Positions 8,779-17,615 of a stretch of DNA of 64,000 nucleotides are shown here, piece by piece. Position numbers and translations under genes: made by a program. The stretch is from Pseudomonas luteola NBRC 103146 (GTDB taxonomy: Bacteria; Pseudomonadota; Gammaproteobacteria; Pseudomonadales; Pseudomonadaceae): positions 62,001 to 126,000 of the forward strand of contig NZ_BDAE01000013.1 in NCBI RefSeq assembly GCF_002091675.1, written 5' to 3'. The notes beneath the pieces are model-generated. The model did not search any database and was not told where the DNA came from. It saw only the letters and a list, made by a program, of their open reading frames with translations. Positions within the stretch are counted from its first letter, which is position 1; each line of letters starts with the position of its first letter.

Positions 8779-10224
8779 GTGAGTCAGAACTCCGACCAGT
8801 GTCTTGGTGAATGGATCGATCGTGAGGCGATTGCGGAGGCAATGATTCCGCTGATCGGTCAGCTCTACCGTAATAATAATGTTGTGACCTCTATATATGG
8901 GCGTGGTTTGGTTAATCGTTCAGTGATCGCCATTCTCAAGGCGCATCGCTTTGCACGTCAGGTCGATGATGTCGCATTGTCTGTACACGATACCTATCCG
9001 CTGCTTAAGGCTATTAGTGAACTTGAGCTAGGTGCCGCTTCCATTGATTTGGCGCGTCTGAGCTTGAAATTCAAGCAGGCGGGGGCAGGGCGTGATCTAA
9101 AAGAGTTCCTACGCGAAGAACTGGCTGCCGTTGTAGGTAAGCAGGGCACCGAAAAGCGCCAGGGAACCGATGTGGTTCTGTATGGCTTTGGCCGTATCGG
9201 ACGTTTGCTTGCACGTATCCTTATCGAGCACTCTGGAAGCGGCGATGGCCTGCGTCTACGTGCCATTGTGGTGCGTAAAGGCGCTGAAAACGATCTGGTC
9301 AAGCGCGCCAGCCTGTTGCGTCGCGACTCGGTACATGGCTCCTTCGAAGGCACCATCACCGTTGACGAGACCAACAACACAATTTGTGCAAATGGCACCC
9401 TGATTCAGGTGATTTATTCCAACGATCCGACCACAGTCGACTACACCCAGTACGGTATCAATAATGCGATTATTGTTGATAACACCGGTAAATGGCGTGA
9501 TGCAGAAGGCCTGTCGCAACATCTGAAGTGCCCGGGCGCTGCACGTGTCGTGCTGACTGCGCCTGGCAAGGGTTCGCTCAAGAACATCGTTCACGGTATC
9601 AACCACAACACTATCAGCCCGGAAGACAGCATTGTTACGGCGGCTTCCTGCACCACCAATGCTATCGTGCCCGTGCTGAAGGCCGTCAATGACAAGTACG
9701 GCATCATCAGCGGTCATGTAGAAACGGTTCACTCCTTCACCAATGATCAAAACCTGATCGACAACTTCCACAAAGGTGATCGTCGCGGTCGTAGTGCACC
9801 GTTGAACATGGTGATTACCGAGACGGGCGCCGCCAAAGCGGTCGCCAAGGCGCTGCCTGAATTGGCTGGCAAGCTGACAGGTAATGCCATTCGCGTTCCA
9901 ACGCCCAACGTGTCGATGGCTATCCTGAACCTGAACCTTGAAAAAGGTACCAATAAGGAAGAGATCAACGATTATCTGCGTTATATGGCGCTGCACTCTG
10001 ATCTTCACAAGCAGATCGATTTCGTCAACTCGCCTGAAGTGGTATCCAGCGACTTCGTTGGCTCTCGTCATGCTGGCATAGTAGACGCAGGTGCTACCAT
10101 TTGCAGCGATAACCGTGTCGTTCTCTATGTGTGGTACGACAACGAGTTCGGCTATAGCTGCCAGGTTGTTCGTGTGCTTGAGGAAATGGCTGGTGTAAAC
10201 CCACCGGCTTATCCAGCGGTTTAA
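8779..10224 (+). CDS. gap: Glyceraldehyde-3-phosphate dehydrogenase, long form
   Basis: 481 residues, about 150 longer than classic GAPDH because of an N-terminal helical extension (residues 1-125) that precedes the NAD-binding fold (VVLYGFGRIGRLLARI). The catalytic Cys is in AASCTTNA near residue 291. This long form corresponds to PA3001 in P. aeruginosa; it oxidises G3P to 1,3-bisphosphoglycerate, and such forms are thought to serve gluconeogenesis. Start: GTG 8779 has GGAAGG 7 bp upstream and gives the conserved QNSDQCLGEWIDREA start; an ATG at 8764 is in frame but would place this Shine-Dalgarno inside the gene. Confidence 0.93.
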   Translation: MSQNSDQCLGEWIDREAIAEAMIPLIGQLYRNNNVVTSIYGRGLVNRSVIAILKAHRFARQVDDVALSVHDTYPLLKAISELELGAASIDLARLSLKFKQAGAGRDLKEFLREELAAVVGKQGTEKRQGTDVVLYGFGRIGRLLARILIEHSGSGDGLRLRAIVVRKGAENDLVKRASLLRRDSVHGSFEGTITVDETNNTICANGTLIQVIYSNDPTTVDYTQYGINNAIIVDNTGKWRDAEGLSQHLKCPGAARVVLTAPGKGSLKNIVHGINHNTISPEDSIVTAASCTTNAIVPVLKAVNDKYGIISGHVETVHSFTNDQNLIDNFHKGDRRGRSAPLNMVITETGAAKAVAKALPELAGKLTGNAIRVPTPNVSMAILNLNLEKGTNKEEINDYLRYMALHSDLHKQIDFVNSPEVVSSDFVGSRHAGIVDAGATICSDNRVVLYVWYDNEFGYSCQVVRVLEEMAGVNPPAYPAV

Positions 10225-10241
10225 GCATTGTTCATATGAAG

Positions 10242-10267
10242 ACGGGAGCTTAGGCTCCCGTTTTTAT
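10242..10267 (+). terminator. Intrinsic terminator after gap
   Basis: Stem CGGGAGC / GCTCCCG with loop TTAG, followed directly by TTTTTATTTA; 18 bp after the gap stop codon. Confidence 0.92.
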
Positions 10268-10322
10268 TTATCGCTTTAAATTGAAAAGATTTTCTAGTGT
10301 GACGAAAGGTCGCAACGAGAGG

Positions 10323-10337
10323 ATAGGTGTAACCTAT
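10323..10337. promoter_or_regulatory. Inverted repeat in the sthA upstream region
   Basis: ATAGGT-GTA-ACCTAT, overlapping a TATATAG that could be a -10 element for sthA. It lies about 95 bp before the sthA start. Possible operator; no regulator is suggested by the sequence. Confidence 0.35.
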
Positions 10338-10430
10338 ATAGAGATCATCGCTTAAATCGGGTTGCCGTAGAGCCGGTGATGATGTGCTCGACGCTCATGA
10401 GCGATCGGTTCGTTTTTTCGAGGAGTAATC

Positions 10431-11825
10431 ATGGCTGTCTATAACTATGACGTAGTGGTGCTGGGATCGGGCCCGGCAGGCGAGGGGGCTGCAATCAATG
10501 CAGCCAAGCACGGACGCAAGGTGGCGGTCGTGGACAGTCGCCAGGTCATCGGTGGAAATTGCATTCACCTTGGCACCATTCCGTCAAAGGCTCTGCGTAA
10601 CTCAGTCAAGCAGATCATCCATTTCAACAATAATCCGATGTTCCGCACGATTGGCGAGCCTCGCTGGTTTTCCTTTCCTGACGTGCTCAAGAGTGCTGAG
10701 CGCGTCATTGGAAAGCAGGTTAATTCACACACATCCTATTTTGCTCGTAACCGGGTCGATGTGTACTTCGGAACCGCAAGCTTTATCGACGAGCACACGA
10801 TCAACGTCATAAATCCCAATGGCGGTACCGAACAACTGGTTGGCAAGCAGGTGGTTATTGCAACGGGCTCGCGTCCTTACCGCCCAGCTGATGTTGATTT
10901 CTCCCACCCGCGTGTTTATGACAGCGATACCATCCTGACCTTGAGCCATACACCACGGCGCCTGATCATTTATGGAGCAGGTGTCATTGGGTGTGAATAC
11001 GCCTCCATCTTCAGTGGCCTGGGTGTGCTCGTCGATCTGATCGATACGCGCGATCAGCTGCTGAGCTTCCTGGATGATGAAATCTCCGATGCGCTTAGCT
11101 ACCACTTGCGCACCAATAATGTGCTCATTCGTCACAATGAAGAGTATGAGCGTATTGAAGGCCTGGAGCATGGGGTCGTTCTTCACCTTAAGTCAGGCAA
11201 GAAGCTGCGAGCTGACGCGCTTCTGTGGTGTAACGGGCGCACCGGCAATACCGACCAGCTGGCGTTGGAGAATGTTGGTATCGAGGTGAACAGCCGCGGC
11301 CAAATTAACGTGGATGAGAATTACCGCACCAGTTGCCCCAATATCCTGGCGGCTGGAGATGTCATTGGTTGGCCTAGCCTCGCCAGTGCAGCGTTTGACC
11401 AAGGTCGTTCAGCTGCCGGTAATATTCTGGATGATGATTCAGCGCGCTATGTCGATGATATTCCTACTGGAATTTATACCATTCCCGAAATCAGTTCTTT
11501 GGGTAAAAACGAGCGCGATTTGACGCAGGCCAGAGTACCCTACGAAGTTGGCAAAGCGTTCTTCAAAAGCATGGCGCGAGCGCAGATTTCAGGCGAGCCG
11601 GTAGGCATGCTCAAAATCTTGTTCCATCGCGAGACTCTGGAAGTCCTTGGTGTTCACTGCTTTGGCGATCAGGCGTCCGAGATTCTTCACATCGGACAAG
11701 CCATCATGAACCAGAAAGGTCCTGGCAACAACATCAAGTACTTCATCAATACGACGTTTAATTATCCCACCATGGCTGAGGCGTACCGCGTAGCTGCCTT
11801 TGATGGGTTGAACCGGCTTTTCTAA
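10431..11825 (+). CDS. sthA: Soluble pyridine nucleotide transhydrogenase
   Basis: 464 residues, flavoprotein of the dihydrolipoamide dehydrogenase family. It passes hydride between NADPH and NAD+ in the cytosol. The FAD dinucleotide fold is at the N-terminus ([12 protein letters not shown]) and the NAD(P) fold in the middle ([13 protein letters not shown]). The segment [16 protein letters not shown] has one Cys where disulfide-active relatives have CxxxxC, which is the family hallmark of SthA. GAGGAG lies 7 bp before the ATG. Its 3' end overlaps glpQ, on the opposite strand, by 4 bp. Confidence 0.96.
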   Translation: MAVYNYDVVVLGSGPAGEGAAINAAKHGRKVAVVDSRQVIGGNCIHLGTIPSKALRNSVKQIIHFNNNPMFRTIGEPRWFSFPDVLKSAERVIGKQVNSHTSYFARNRVDVYFGTASFIDEHTINVINPNGGTEQLVGKQVVIATGSRPYRPADVDFSHPRVYDSDTILTLSHTPRRLIIYGAGVIGCEYASIFSGLGVLVDLIDTRDQLLSFLDDEISDALSYHLRTNNVLIRHNEEYERIEGLEHGVVLHLKSGKKLRADALLWCNGRTGNTDQLALENVGIEVNSRGQINVDENYRTSCPNILAAGDVIGWPSLASAAFDQGRSAAGNILDDDSARYVDDIPTGIYTIPEISSLGKNERDLTQARVPYEVGKAFFKSMARAQISGEPVGMLKILFHRETLEVLGVHCFGDQASEILHIGQAIMNQKGPGNNIKYFINTTFNYPTMAEAYRVAAFDGLNRLF

Positions 11826-12565
11826 GCCGGCTTAGCCTGTGGTTTGTGATCATCCAGCACGGTTCTAGCCAGTGCTGGATAATCCGTAATTAAACTGTCT
11901 GCACCGAAGTCGATTAGGCGTCGCATCAAGGAAGGCTCATTTACCGTCCATACCGATACATGCAGGCCTTGGCGCTGGGCCTTCAAGAGTCGCTCAGGGG
12001 TGCACAGCGTCCAATTGAGCGCAAGTAAATGGCAGCCGTAGTTAGCAGCCACTTTCAGCGGATCCAGCCAGGCGTATTCTGCCACCAGCCCACGTTGAAG
12101 CCAGGGAGTGTCACGGTTAAGCGCCCTTAATACTTCCCGTGAGCTGGACGTTACCGTAATGCGATCGCTGAGATTGAAGCGTTTCGCCAGCTCATCAATG
12201 GCTTTGATGGTGCGTGCAGCCCGGACGCGTGAAGCGCTTTTGACTTCAAGCTGCCAATGCTCGAAATCCACTTGCTCGAAAAGATCCTCAAGGCGTGGAA
12301 TAGGGCAGGGTCGAGGCCATGAGGGACCTGCCAAGCGTGCGTCATAGGTAACCAGCGTATCGGCAGGTAACTCGGCAACCTTACCTCGACGTCCCGTAGT
12401 ACGCTTGAGGGTAGGGTCGTGAATGACCATCAATTCTCCATCACTGGACAGGTGGAGGTCCAGCTCGCAGCGAGTTACGCCCACCTGCAGGCACTGTTCA
12501 AAACTGGCTAGCGTGTTTTCCGGGGCCTCGCCTTTGGCTCCTCGATGGCCGTAGATGACTGTCAT
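11822..12565 (-). CDS. glpQ: Glycerophosphodiester phosphodiesterase
   Basis: 247 residues without a signal peptide, so a cytoplasmic (UgpQ-like) member of the GDPD TIM-barrel family. It splits glycerophosphodiesters to glycerol-3-phosphate and an alcohol. The metal and catalytic motifs [13 protein letters not shown] (residues 6-18), [11 protein letters not shown] and the HDP that follows are intact. It is last in a three-gene minus-strand run (PilZ-domain gene, 97-residue gene, glpQ) with ATGA overlap to the gene before it. Confidence 0.92.
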   Translation of the reverse strand: MTVIYGHRGAKGEAPENTLASFEQCLQVGVTRCELDLHLSSDGELMVIHDPTLKRTTGRRGKVAELPADTLVTYDARLAGPSWPRPCPIPRLEDLFEQVDFEHWQLEVKSASRVRAARTIKAIDELAKRFNLSDRITVTSSSREVLRALNRDTPWLQRGLVAEYAWLDPLKVAANYGCHLLALNWTLCTPERLLKAQRQGLHVSVWTVNEPSLMRRLIDFGADSLITDYPALARTVLDDHKPQAKPA

Positions 12566-12855
12566 GGCGTTTCCCTGCGATTAAGTGGCTGATGGTCACG
12601 AACCGCATCAATGACACGGTCATTCTCAAAATAGACGCTGAAGTCGCGATAGTCCCAGCGAGTAATGGGCGGCTTACCTACGGCTGGATGTTCTTCATCC
12701 GGCAAACCAAATCGATTCAGCACCTCGGTGCGAAATTGCCCAGGTTGGGGCAGGGCCGTGTGGGTGTCACCTTGACGACTAATAGGGATCGAAAGCGTAT
12801 CGGCGAAAGCAGCTGTTGGGCCGAGCAACAATAAAAAACTCAGCCAGTAGTTCAC
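12562..12855 (-). CDS. Small exported protein of unknown function
   Basis: 97 residues with an N-terminal signal peptide (MNYWLSFLLLLGPTAAFA, likely cleaved after AFA). The rest, about 79 residues, includes FGLPDEEHPAVGKPPITRWDY and FSVYFENDRVIDAVRD, which has the look of a BamE/SmpA-type small beta domain; that is a resemblance, not a family match. GTG start with GGTGAG upstream. It overlaps both neighbours (1 bp and 4 bp), so it is translationally coupled in the PilZ-domain / glpQ operon. A periplasmic location is inferred. Confidence 0.75.
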   Translation of the reverse strand: MNYWLSFLLLLGPTAAFADTLSIPISRQGDTHTALPQPGQFRTEVLNRFGLPDEEHPAVGKPPITRWDYRDFSVYFENDRVIDAVRDHQPLNRRETP

Positions 12856-13430
12856 TATTGCTCACCCTTGGGCTGTGCTCTGAGCGTACGGCGCTCATGG
12901 GCCTGCTTCTTGAAGATATGCCGAGCAAGCAGCTGGCGTTGTGCATCGCTGATGTCTACGAAGCTGGTGCCTATCTCATAACTGCCTGGCGTAGCCGGCT
13001 GGCAGTGAATCACTTCAGCTTTCAATTCCAGGCCCAGTGCCTGAGGCATCAGTATCATGCGCAGGCTTAGCTGGCTACCCAGTGAAAACGCCTCCGAATG
13101 CTGAAAGCTGATGCCACCCTCGGACAGTACGACAGGTCTGGGTTCTCCGACTTCATGAATCAAATTCCAGGTCAGTGCCTGACCCAGTAAATCGATTCGC
13201 TTGTTGAGCAGCTTTATACAGGCGGCAATTGGGCGGTCGCGCTCATTGACGCTACGCAGAAGGTGCTGTGATTCGAACTCCAGAAGATGCATTTCACTTA
13301 ACAGATCGAACAAAGGTGACGCATTAGGCGTGGCGGATTGTTCTGTCCCGGCAAGTGGGGTGATTTCCAGTGCGATCGAGTCTGTGATGCGATAGTATTC
13401 GCGGCGTTCATCCGCGTCTGGTGCGGTCAT
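12855..13430 (-). CDS. PilZ-domain protein (PA2989-like)
   Basis: 191 residues, cytoplasmic. Opens with DERREYYRI, which contains an RxxxR motif typical of c-di-GMP-binding PilZ domains; a second element, LSEGGISF near residue 105, fits the distal SxxG part of the D/NxSxxG motif but lacks the leading Asp/Asn. The long stretch between the two motifs is helical (LLSEMHLLEFESQHLLRSV), unlike a minimal PilZ domain. It may therefore bind c-di-GMP weakly or not at all. First gene of a three-gene unit and divergent from lolC. Confidence 0.8.
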   Translation of the reverse strand: MTAPDADERREYYRITDSIALEITPLAGTEQSATPNASPLFDLLSEMHLLEFESQHLLRSVNERDRPIAACIKLLNKRIDLLGQALTWNLIHEVGEPRPVVLSEGGISFQHSEAFSLGSQLSLRMILMPQALGLELKAEVIHCQPATPGSYEIGTSFVDISDAQRQLLARHIFKKQAHERRTLRAQPKGEQ

Positions 13431-13671
13431 GGTAAACCCACGGCGATGATCGAAGCGTTGAGTGTAATGCCTGCTGATGGGGGCTTGCCAGTCTGTAAGC
13501 TGGCGCTTCGTCAGGGCTGTGAAGCAACAGGGATTCGCTCCGCCTGAAGTGGCGAACGCTACATATATGAGTGTAGTCGAGCTTGGGACTATAACGGCCA
13601 GTTCTGTATTGTTTGCCGTTTCCCTTGTCCATAAGGACTCGCTTGCGTCCCATTCCTGCTTAAGCCTGGAT

Positions 13672-14928
13672 ATGTTTAGACCACTACCTATCTACATCGG
13701 CATGCGTTATGTGCGTGCCAAGCGAAGAAATCACTTCGTTTCATTTATTTCCCTGACCTCCATGGTTGGGCTGGCGCTGGGTGTGCTGGTCATGATCGTA
13801 GTGCTTTCGGTCATGAATGGATTCGACCGTGAAATGCGCGACCGCGTCTTGGGGATGACTCCCCATGCCACTGTAGAGTCCTACCAGCCGATTAATGATT
13901 GGCGGACTATTGCCGATCAGGCCAGAAAAAATCCTCAAGTGGCCGCGGTTGCGCCGTTTACCCAGCTGCAAGGCATGCTGACCCAGGACAAGGCCGTTCA
14001 GACCGTACTTCTCAACGCCATTGATCCGGATGAGGAGCCGAAGGTTTCGATCATCAGTGACTTCATGCGTGAAGGTAAGCTGACGGATCTCAAACCTGGC
14101 GGTTTCGGCGTTATTATCGGAACGCTGGCTGCGCAGAAACTGGGCGTTAAAGTGGGTGATAAGGTTACCTATATCGCCCCGGAAGTAGCCGTGACGCCTG
14201 CCGGTATGTTTCCCCGGATGAAGCGGCTTACCGTCGTAGGTATTTTTAGCGTCGGGGCCGGAGAGCTGGATGGTTCGGTGGGTCTGATCCATGTTGAGGA
14301 TGCGGCGCGCCTGCAGCGGTGGCAGCCCAGTCAGGTCCAGGGCATCCGCCTGAAACTGCACGATTTGTTCAAGGCACCCCAGGTTTCGTGGGATATTGTC
14401 CGGTCGCTGGCAAATGACAACGAAGACTTCTATGCGCGTGATTGGACTCGCACCCATGGCAACCTGTATCAAGCCATCGGGATGGAGAAGACCATGATTG
14501 GCCTTCTCCTTCTTCTGATCGTGGCGGTAGCTGCCTTCAATATCATCTCGACACTGGTCATGGTGGTAACTGACAAGACGTCCGACATTGCCATTTTACG
14601 GACGTTGGGTGCCACGCCTCGCCAGATCATGTTTGTTTTCATGGTTCAGGGTACTTTCATCGGCGTAATTGGAACCCTGCTTGGCTGCGCCTTGGGAGTT
14701 GTCGCTGCGCTTAATGTCAGCGGCTTCATTGCTTGGCTGGAACGTACGACAGGACATCAGTTCCTGAACGCTCAGGTGTATTTCATCAATTATTTGCCGT
14801 CCCAGTTGCAGCTCAATGATGTCTTGTGGGTGTGTGGTGCCTCGCTGCTGCTGAGTTTCCTTGCCACCCTGTACCCTTCCTGGAGTGCTGCTCGCACCCA
14901 GCCTGCCGAGGCGTTGCGTTATGAGTGA
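13672..14928 (+). CDS. lolC: Lipoprotein-releasing ABC permease LolC
   Basis: 418 residues, inner-membrane permease of the LolCDE complex that loads outer-membrane lipoproteins onto LolA. Four membrane segments: one near residues 25-50 ([21 protein letters not shown]) and three in the C-terminal third, separated by a large periplasmic domain. The ATG at 13672 gives the family start [19 protein letters not shown]; an open frame reaches upstream but lacks family similarity. The stop overlaps lolD. It is close in sequence to lolE downstream, including a 32-nt identical block. Confidence 0.93.
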   Translation: MFRPLPIYIGMRYVRAKRRNHFVSFISLTSMVGLALGVLVMIVVLSVMNGFDREMRDRVLGMTPHATVESYQPINDWRTIADQARKNPQVAAVAPFTQLQGMLTQDKAVQTVLLNAIDPDEEPKVSIISDFMREGKLTDLKPGGFGVIIGTLAAQKLGVKVGDKVTYIAPEVAVTPAGMFPRMKRLTVVGIFSVGAGELDGSVGLIHVEDAARLQRWQPSQVQGIRLKLHDLFKAPQVSWDIVRSLANDNEDFYARDWTRTHGNLYQAIGMEKTMIGLLLLLIVAVAAFNIISTLVMVVTDKTSDIAILRTLGATPRQIMFVFMVQGTFIGVIGTLLGCALGVVAALNVSGFIAWLERTTGHQFLNAQVYFINYLPSQLQLNDVLWVCGASLLLSFLATLYPSWSAARTQPAEALRYE

Positions 14929-15604
14929 TAAAGCCGTACTGCGTTGCCAGAACCTGGGCAAACGCTACGAAGAGGGACCGCAAACGGTCGACGTCCTGAC
15001 CGGCGTAGAGTTGGAGCTGCTTCCAGGAGAGCGTGTTTCGATCGTAGGCAGTTCCGGTTCAGGAAAAACGACGTTGCTGAACCTGTTGGGCGGACTGGAC
15101 ACCCCAAGTCAGGGCAGTGTATGGCTGGATGGGGAGGAGCTTTCGGCGCTCAATGAGAAGGCACGCGGCCTGTTGCGTAACCGTGCCATGGGCTTCGTTT
15201 ATCAATTTCATCACTTGCTCCCTGAGTTCAGCGCACTGGAAAATGTCTGCATGCCATTGCTTATCGGTCGAACGTCGATAGCTGAAGCCCGCAGGAAAGC
15301 TTCTGCATTGCTGGAGCGGGTGGGGCTGGGACATCGACTAAGCCATAAGCCGGCTGAGTTATCCGGAGGCGAGCGCCAGCGGGTAGCCATCGCACGTGCA
15401 TTGGTCAATGAGCCCAAGCTGGTTTTGCTGGATGAGCCTACAGGCAATCTGGATCAGCACACGGCCCATGGAATTCAGCAAATGATGCTTGAGCTTTCAA
15501 CGTCCTTGCGGACGTCCTTTCTTGTAGTAACCCACGACCAGTCGCTGGCCGCTCAGATGGATCGTACGCTGCGCCTGGAAGATGGCCGCCTGGTTCCGGC
15601 CTGA
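14921..15604 (+). CDS. lolD: Lipoprotein-releasing ABC ATPase LolD, copy 1
   Basis: 227 residues. Walker [11 protein letters not shown]-loop at [11 protein letters not shown], signature LSGGERQR, Walker [12 protein letters not shown] and switch His ([10 protein letters not shown]) are all present, so it should be an active ATPase. The start overlaps the lolC stop by 8 bp. A second, roughly 80% identical copy follows lolE at 16876-17559. Confidence 0.94.
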   Translation: MSDKAVLRCQNLGKRYEEGPQTVDVLTGVELELLPGERVSIVGSSGSGKTTLLNLLGGLDTPSQGSVWLDGEELSALNEKARGLLRNRAMGFVYQFHHLLPEFSALENVCMPLLIGRTSIAEARRKASALLERVGLGHRLSHKPAELSGGERQRVAIARALVNEPKLVLLDEPTGNLDQHTAHGIQQMMLELSTSLRTSFLVVTHDQSLAAQMDRTLRLEDGRLVPA

Positions 15605-15638
15605 CGGCCATTCTTCTCCTGAAACAGTGTAAGGCGAA

Positions 15639-16883
15639 ATGTTCAGACCTTTATCTCTTTTCATTGGATTGCGATATACACGGGCAAAGCGCCGTAAATC
15701 GTTTATCTCATTCTTCTCGCTGGTCTCCATGATCGGGCTGACGCTGGGCGTATTGGCCATGATTCTGGTGCTATCAGTCATGAACGGCTTTCAGCGGGAG
15801 ATGCGTACCCGAATCCTGGGAATGGTGCCTCACGCAACCATTAATGCAGAGCAGCCATTCTCGGACTGGAAAAGCGTAGCGGACAAGGCGGTGCAGCAGC
15901 CTCATGTATTGGCTGCGGTTCCCTATACCCAGCTGCAGGGCATGCTATCCCAGCGCGGACGCATGCAGCCGCTGTTGGTGGATGGTGTTGATCCTGAGCT
16001 GGAGCCCAAGGTCTCGATCATCGGTGATCGCATGGTTCAAGGGCAACTGGATAACCTGAGGGCGGGTGAGTTTGGCATCGTTATTGGCGAGATCACAGCT
16101 CATCGCTTCCAGCTGGGTATGGGTGACAAGGTCACCGTTATCGTCCCTGAGGTAACCTCTGCGGCAGGCAACATCACGCCACGGATGCGTCGCTTTACTG
16201 TGGTAGGTATCTTCAAGGTCGGTGCAGAGCTTGACGGTTCCCTAGGGCTTATCAATGTAGCGGACGCCGCTCCATTGAAAGGATGGGAGCCCGGGCTCGT
16301 TCAGAGCGTTCGTCTGGCATTCGATGATCTGTTCAAGGCGCCACAGTATTCCCGTCAAGTAGCTAATGCCATGGGGCCGGGTTATCAGGCGCAGGACTGG
16401 ACCAGTACTCAGGGAAGTCTGTTCCAGGCAATGAACATGGAAAAGACCATGATTGGTCTGCTGCTTCTACTGATCGTAGCGGTAGCGGCCTTTAACATCA
16501 TCGCCACGCTGATCATGGTTGTTGCCGACAAGAAGGCAGATATTGCGATCTTGCGTACATTGGGTGCTACGCCTCGCCAGATCATGTTTGTTTTCATGGT
16601 GCAAGGGACCATAATTGGAGTTATCGGCACGCTTGTTGGCGGTGTCCTGGGTGTTATTGCTGCGCTTAATGTAAGCCAGTGGATTTCAGCCCTTGAACGT
16701 ATTGTCGGGCATAAGATATTTGGCTCTGACATGTACTTCATCAGCAACCTCCCGTCTGAGCTCCAGCTAGAAGATGTAGCGCTAATCTGTTGCGCCGCGT
16801 TGTGCATGAGTTTTTTGGCTACGCTTTACCCTGCCTGGCGTGCATCGCGCACAGAGCCTGCCGAGGCATTGCGATATGATTAA
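15639..16883 (+). CDS. lolE: Lipoprotein-releasing ABC permease LolE
   Basis: 414 residues, same architecture as LolC: N-terminal membrane segment, periplasmic domain, three C-terminal membrane segments. It starts [20 protein letters not shown], almost the same as LolC, and the C-terminal half is very close to it ([19 protein letters not shown] in both). Which of the two is LolC and which LolE is assigned from the conserved Pseudomonas order. The stop overlaps the second lolD by 8 bp. Confidence 0.92.
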   Translation: MFRPLSLFIGLRYTRAKRRKSFISFFSLVSMIGLTLGVLAMILVLSVMNGFQREMRTRILGMVPHATINAEQPFSDWKSVADKAVQQPHVLAAVPYTQLQGMLSQRGRMQPLLVDGVDPELEPKVSIIGDRMVQGQLDNLRAGEFGIVIGEITAHRFQLGMGDKVTVIVPEVTSAAGNITPRMRRFTVVGIFKVGAELDGSLGLINVADAAPLKGWEPGLVQSVRLAFDDLFKAPQYSRQVANAMGPGYQAQDWTSTQGSLFQAMNMEKTMIGLLLLLIVAVAAFNIIATLIMVVADKKADIAILRTLGATPRQIMFVFMVQGTIIGVIGTLVGGVLGVIAALNVSQWISALERIVGHKIFGSDMYFISNLPSELQLEDVALICCAALCMSFLATLYPAWRASRTEPAEALRYD

Positions 16884-17559
16884 CGAGGCCGTGCTGCGTT
16901 GCGTTGATCTGGGCAAACGCTATGTCGAAGGTCCTGAGACCGTCGAGGTTCTTTCAGGGGTCAATCTGGACCTTCAGCCAGGTGAGCGCATTTCCATTGT
17001 AGGCAGCTCTGGTTCAGGCAAAACCACATTACTGAACCTATTAGGTGGCCTGGATACACCGTCTCAGGGCGGTGTTTGGTTGGCAGGCGAAGAGCTTTCC
17101 CGACTGGGTGAGAAAGCGCGCGGTCTATTGCGCAATCGTGCCATGGGCTTCGTCTATCAGTTTCATCACTTGCTCCCGGAATTCAGTGCATTGGAAAACG
17201 TCTGCATGCCGCTGCTTATTGGCGCTACGCCGATCTCGGAGGCGCGGGAGCGTGCCGCTCAACTGCTTAAGCGGGTGGGGCTGGGGCATCGGTTGAGTCA
17301 CAAGCCTGCTGAATTATCGGGTGGTGAAAGGCAGCGGGTCGCGATAGCCAGGGCCCTTATCAATCAGCCCAAGGTTGTTTTGCTGGACGAGCCTACAGGC
17401 AATCTGGATCAGCATACTGCACACAGTATCCAAGAGTTGATGCTTGAGTTGAGTGACTCGCTGAGCACAGCCTTCCTCATAGTGACGCATGATTTGGCGC
17501 TCGCAGCGCAGATGGATCGGTGTTTGAAATTAGCTGACGGACAATTGGCTGACGTATAA
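16876..17559 (+). CDS. lolD: Lipoprotein-releasing ABC ATPase LolD, copy 2
   Basis: 227 residues, full-length and intact: Walker A, Q-loop, LSGGERQR, Walker [12 protein letters not shown] and switch His in [10 protein letters not shown]. By eye about 80% identical to copy 1, with long exact stretches ([20 protein letters not shown] in both). The classic locus has one lolD between lolC and lolE, so this looks like a duplication of the permease-ATPase pair that kept both halves. Differences cluster at the N-terminal strand and the last 30 residues. Confidence 0.9.
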   Translation: MINEAVLRCVDLGKRYVEGPETVEVLSGVNLDLQPGERISIVGSSGSGKTTLLNLLGGLDTPSQGGVWLAGEELSRLGEKARGLLRNRAMGFVYQFHHLLPEFSALENVCMPLLIGATPISEARERAAQLLKRVGLGHRLSHKPAELSGGERQRVAIARALINQPKVVLLDEPTGNLDQHTAHSIQELMLELSDSLSTAFLIVTHDLALAAQMDRCLKLADGQLADV

Positions 17560-17615
17560 GGTTGAACCCGGCAGGATGCCGGGTTGTTGTTCTTGGGCTT
17601 CGATGGAGCGGAGTC

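Noticed and set aside
9256-10071. 271-codon open frame antisense to gap
   Set aside because: Codon-usage shadow of a highly conserved gene; no ribosome site and no family resemblance.
10225-10430. Missing nqr genes between gap and sthA compared with P. aeruginosa
   Set aside because: Other pseudomonads also lack nqr at this site; only an order difference, not evidence of deletion here.
11813-11830. CCGGCTT / AAGCCGG hairpin at the sthA stop codon
   Set aside because: No T tract, and it lies within the sthA-glpQ overlap; likely a chance stem or weak 3' structure.
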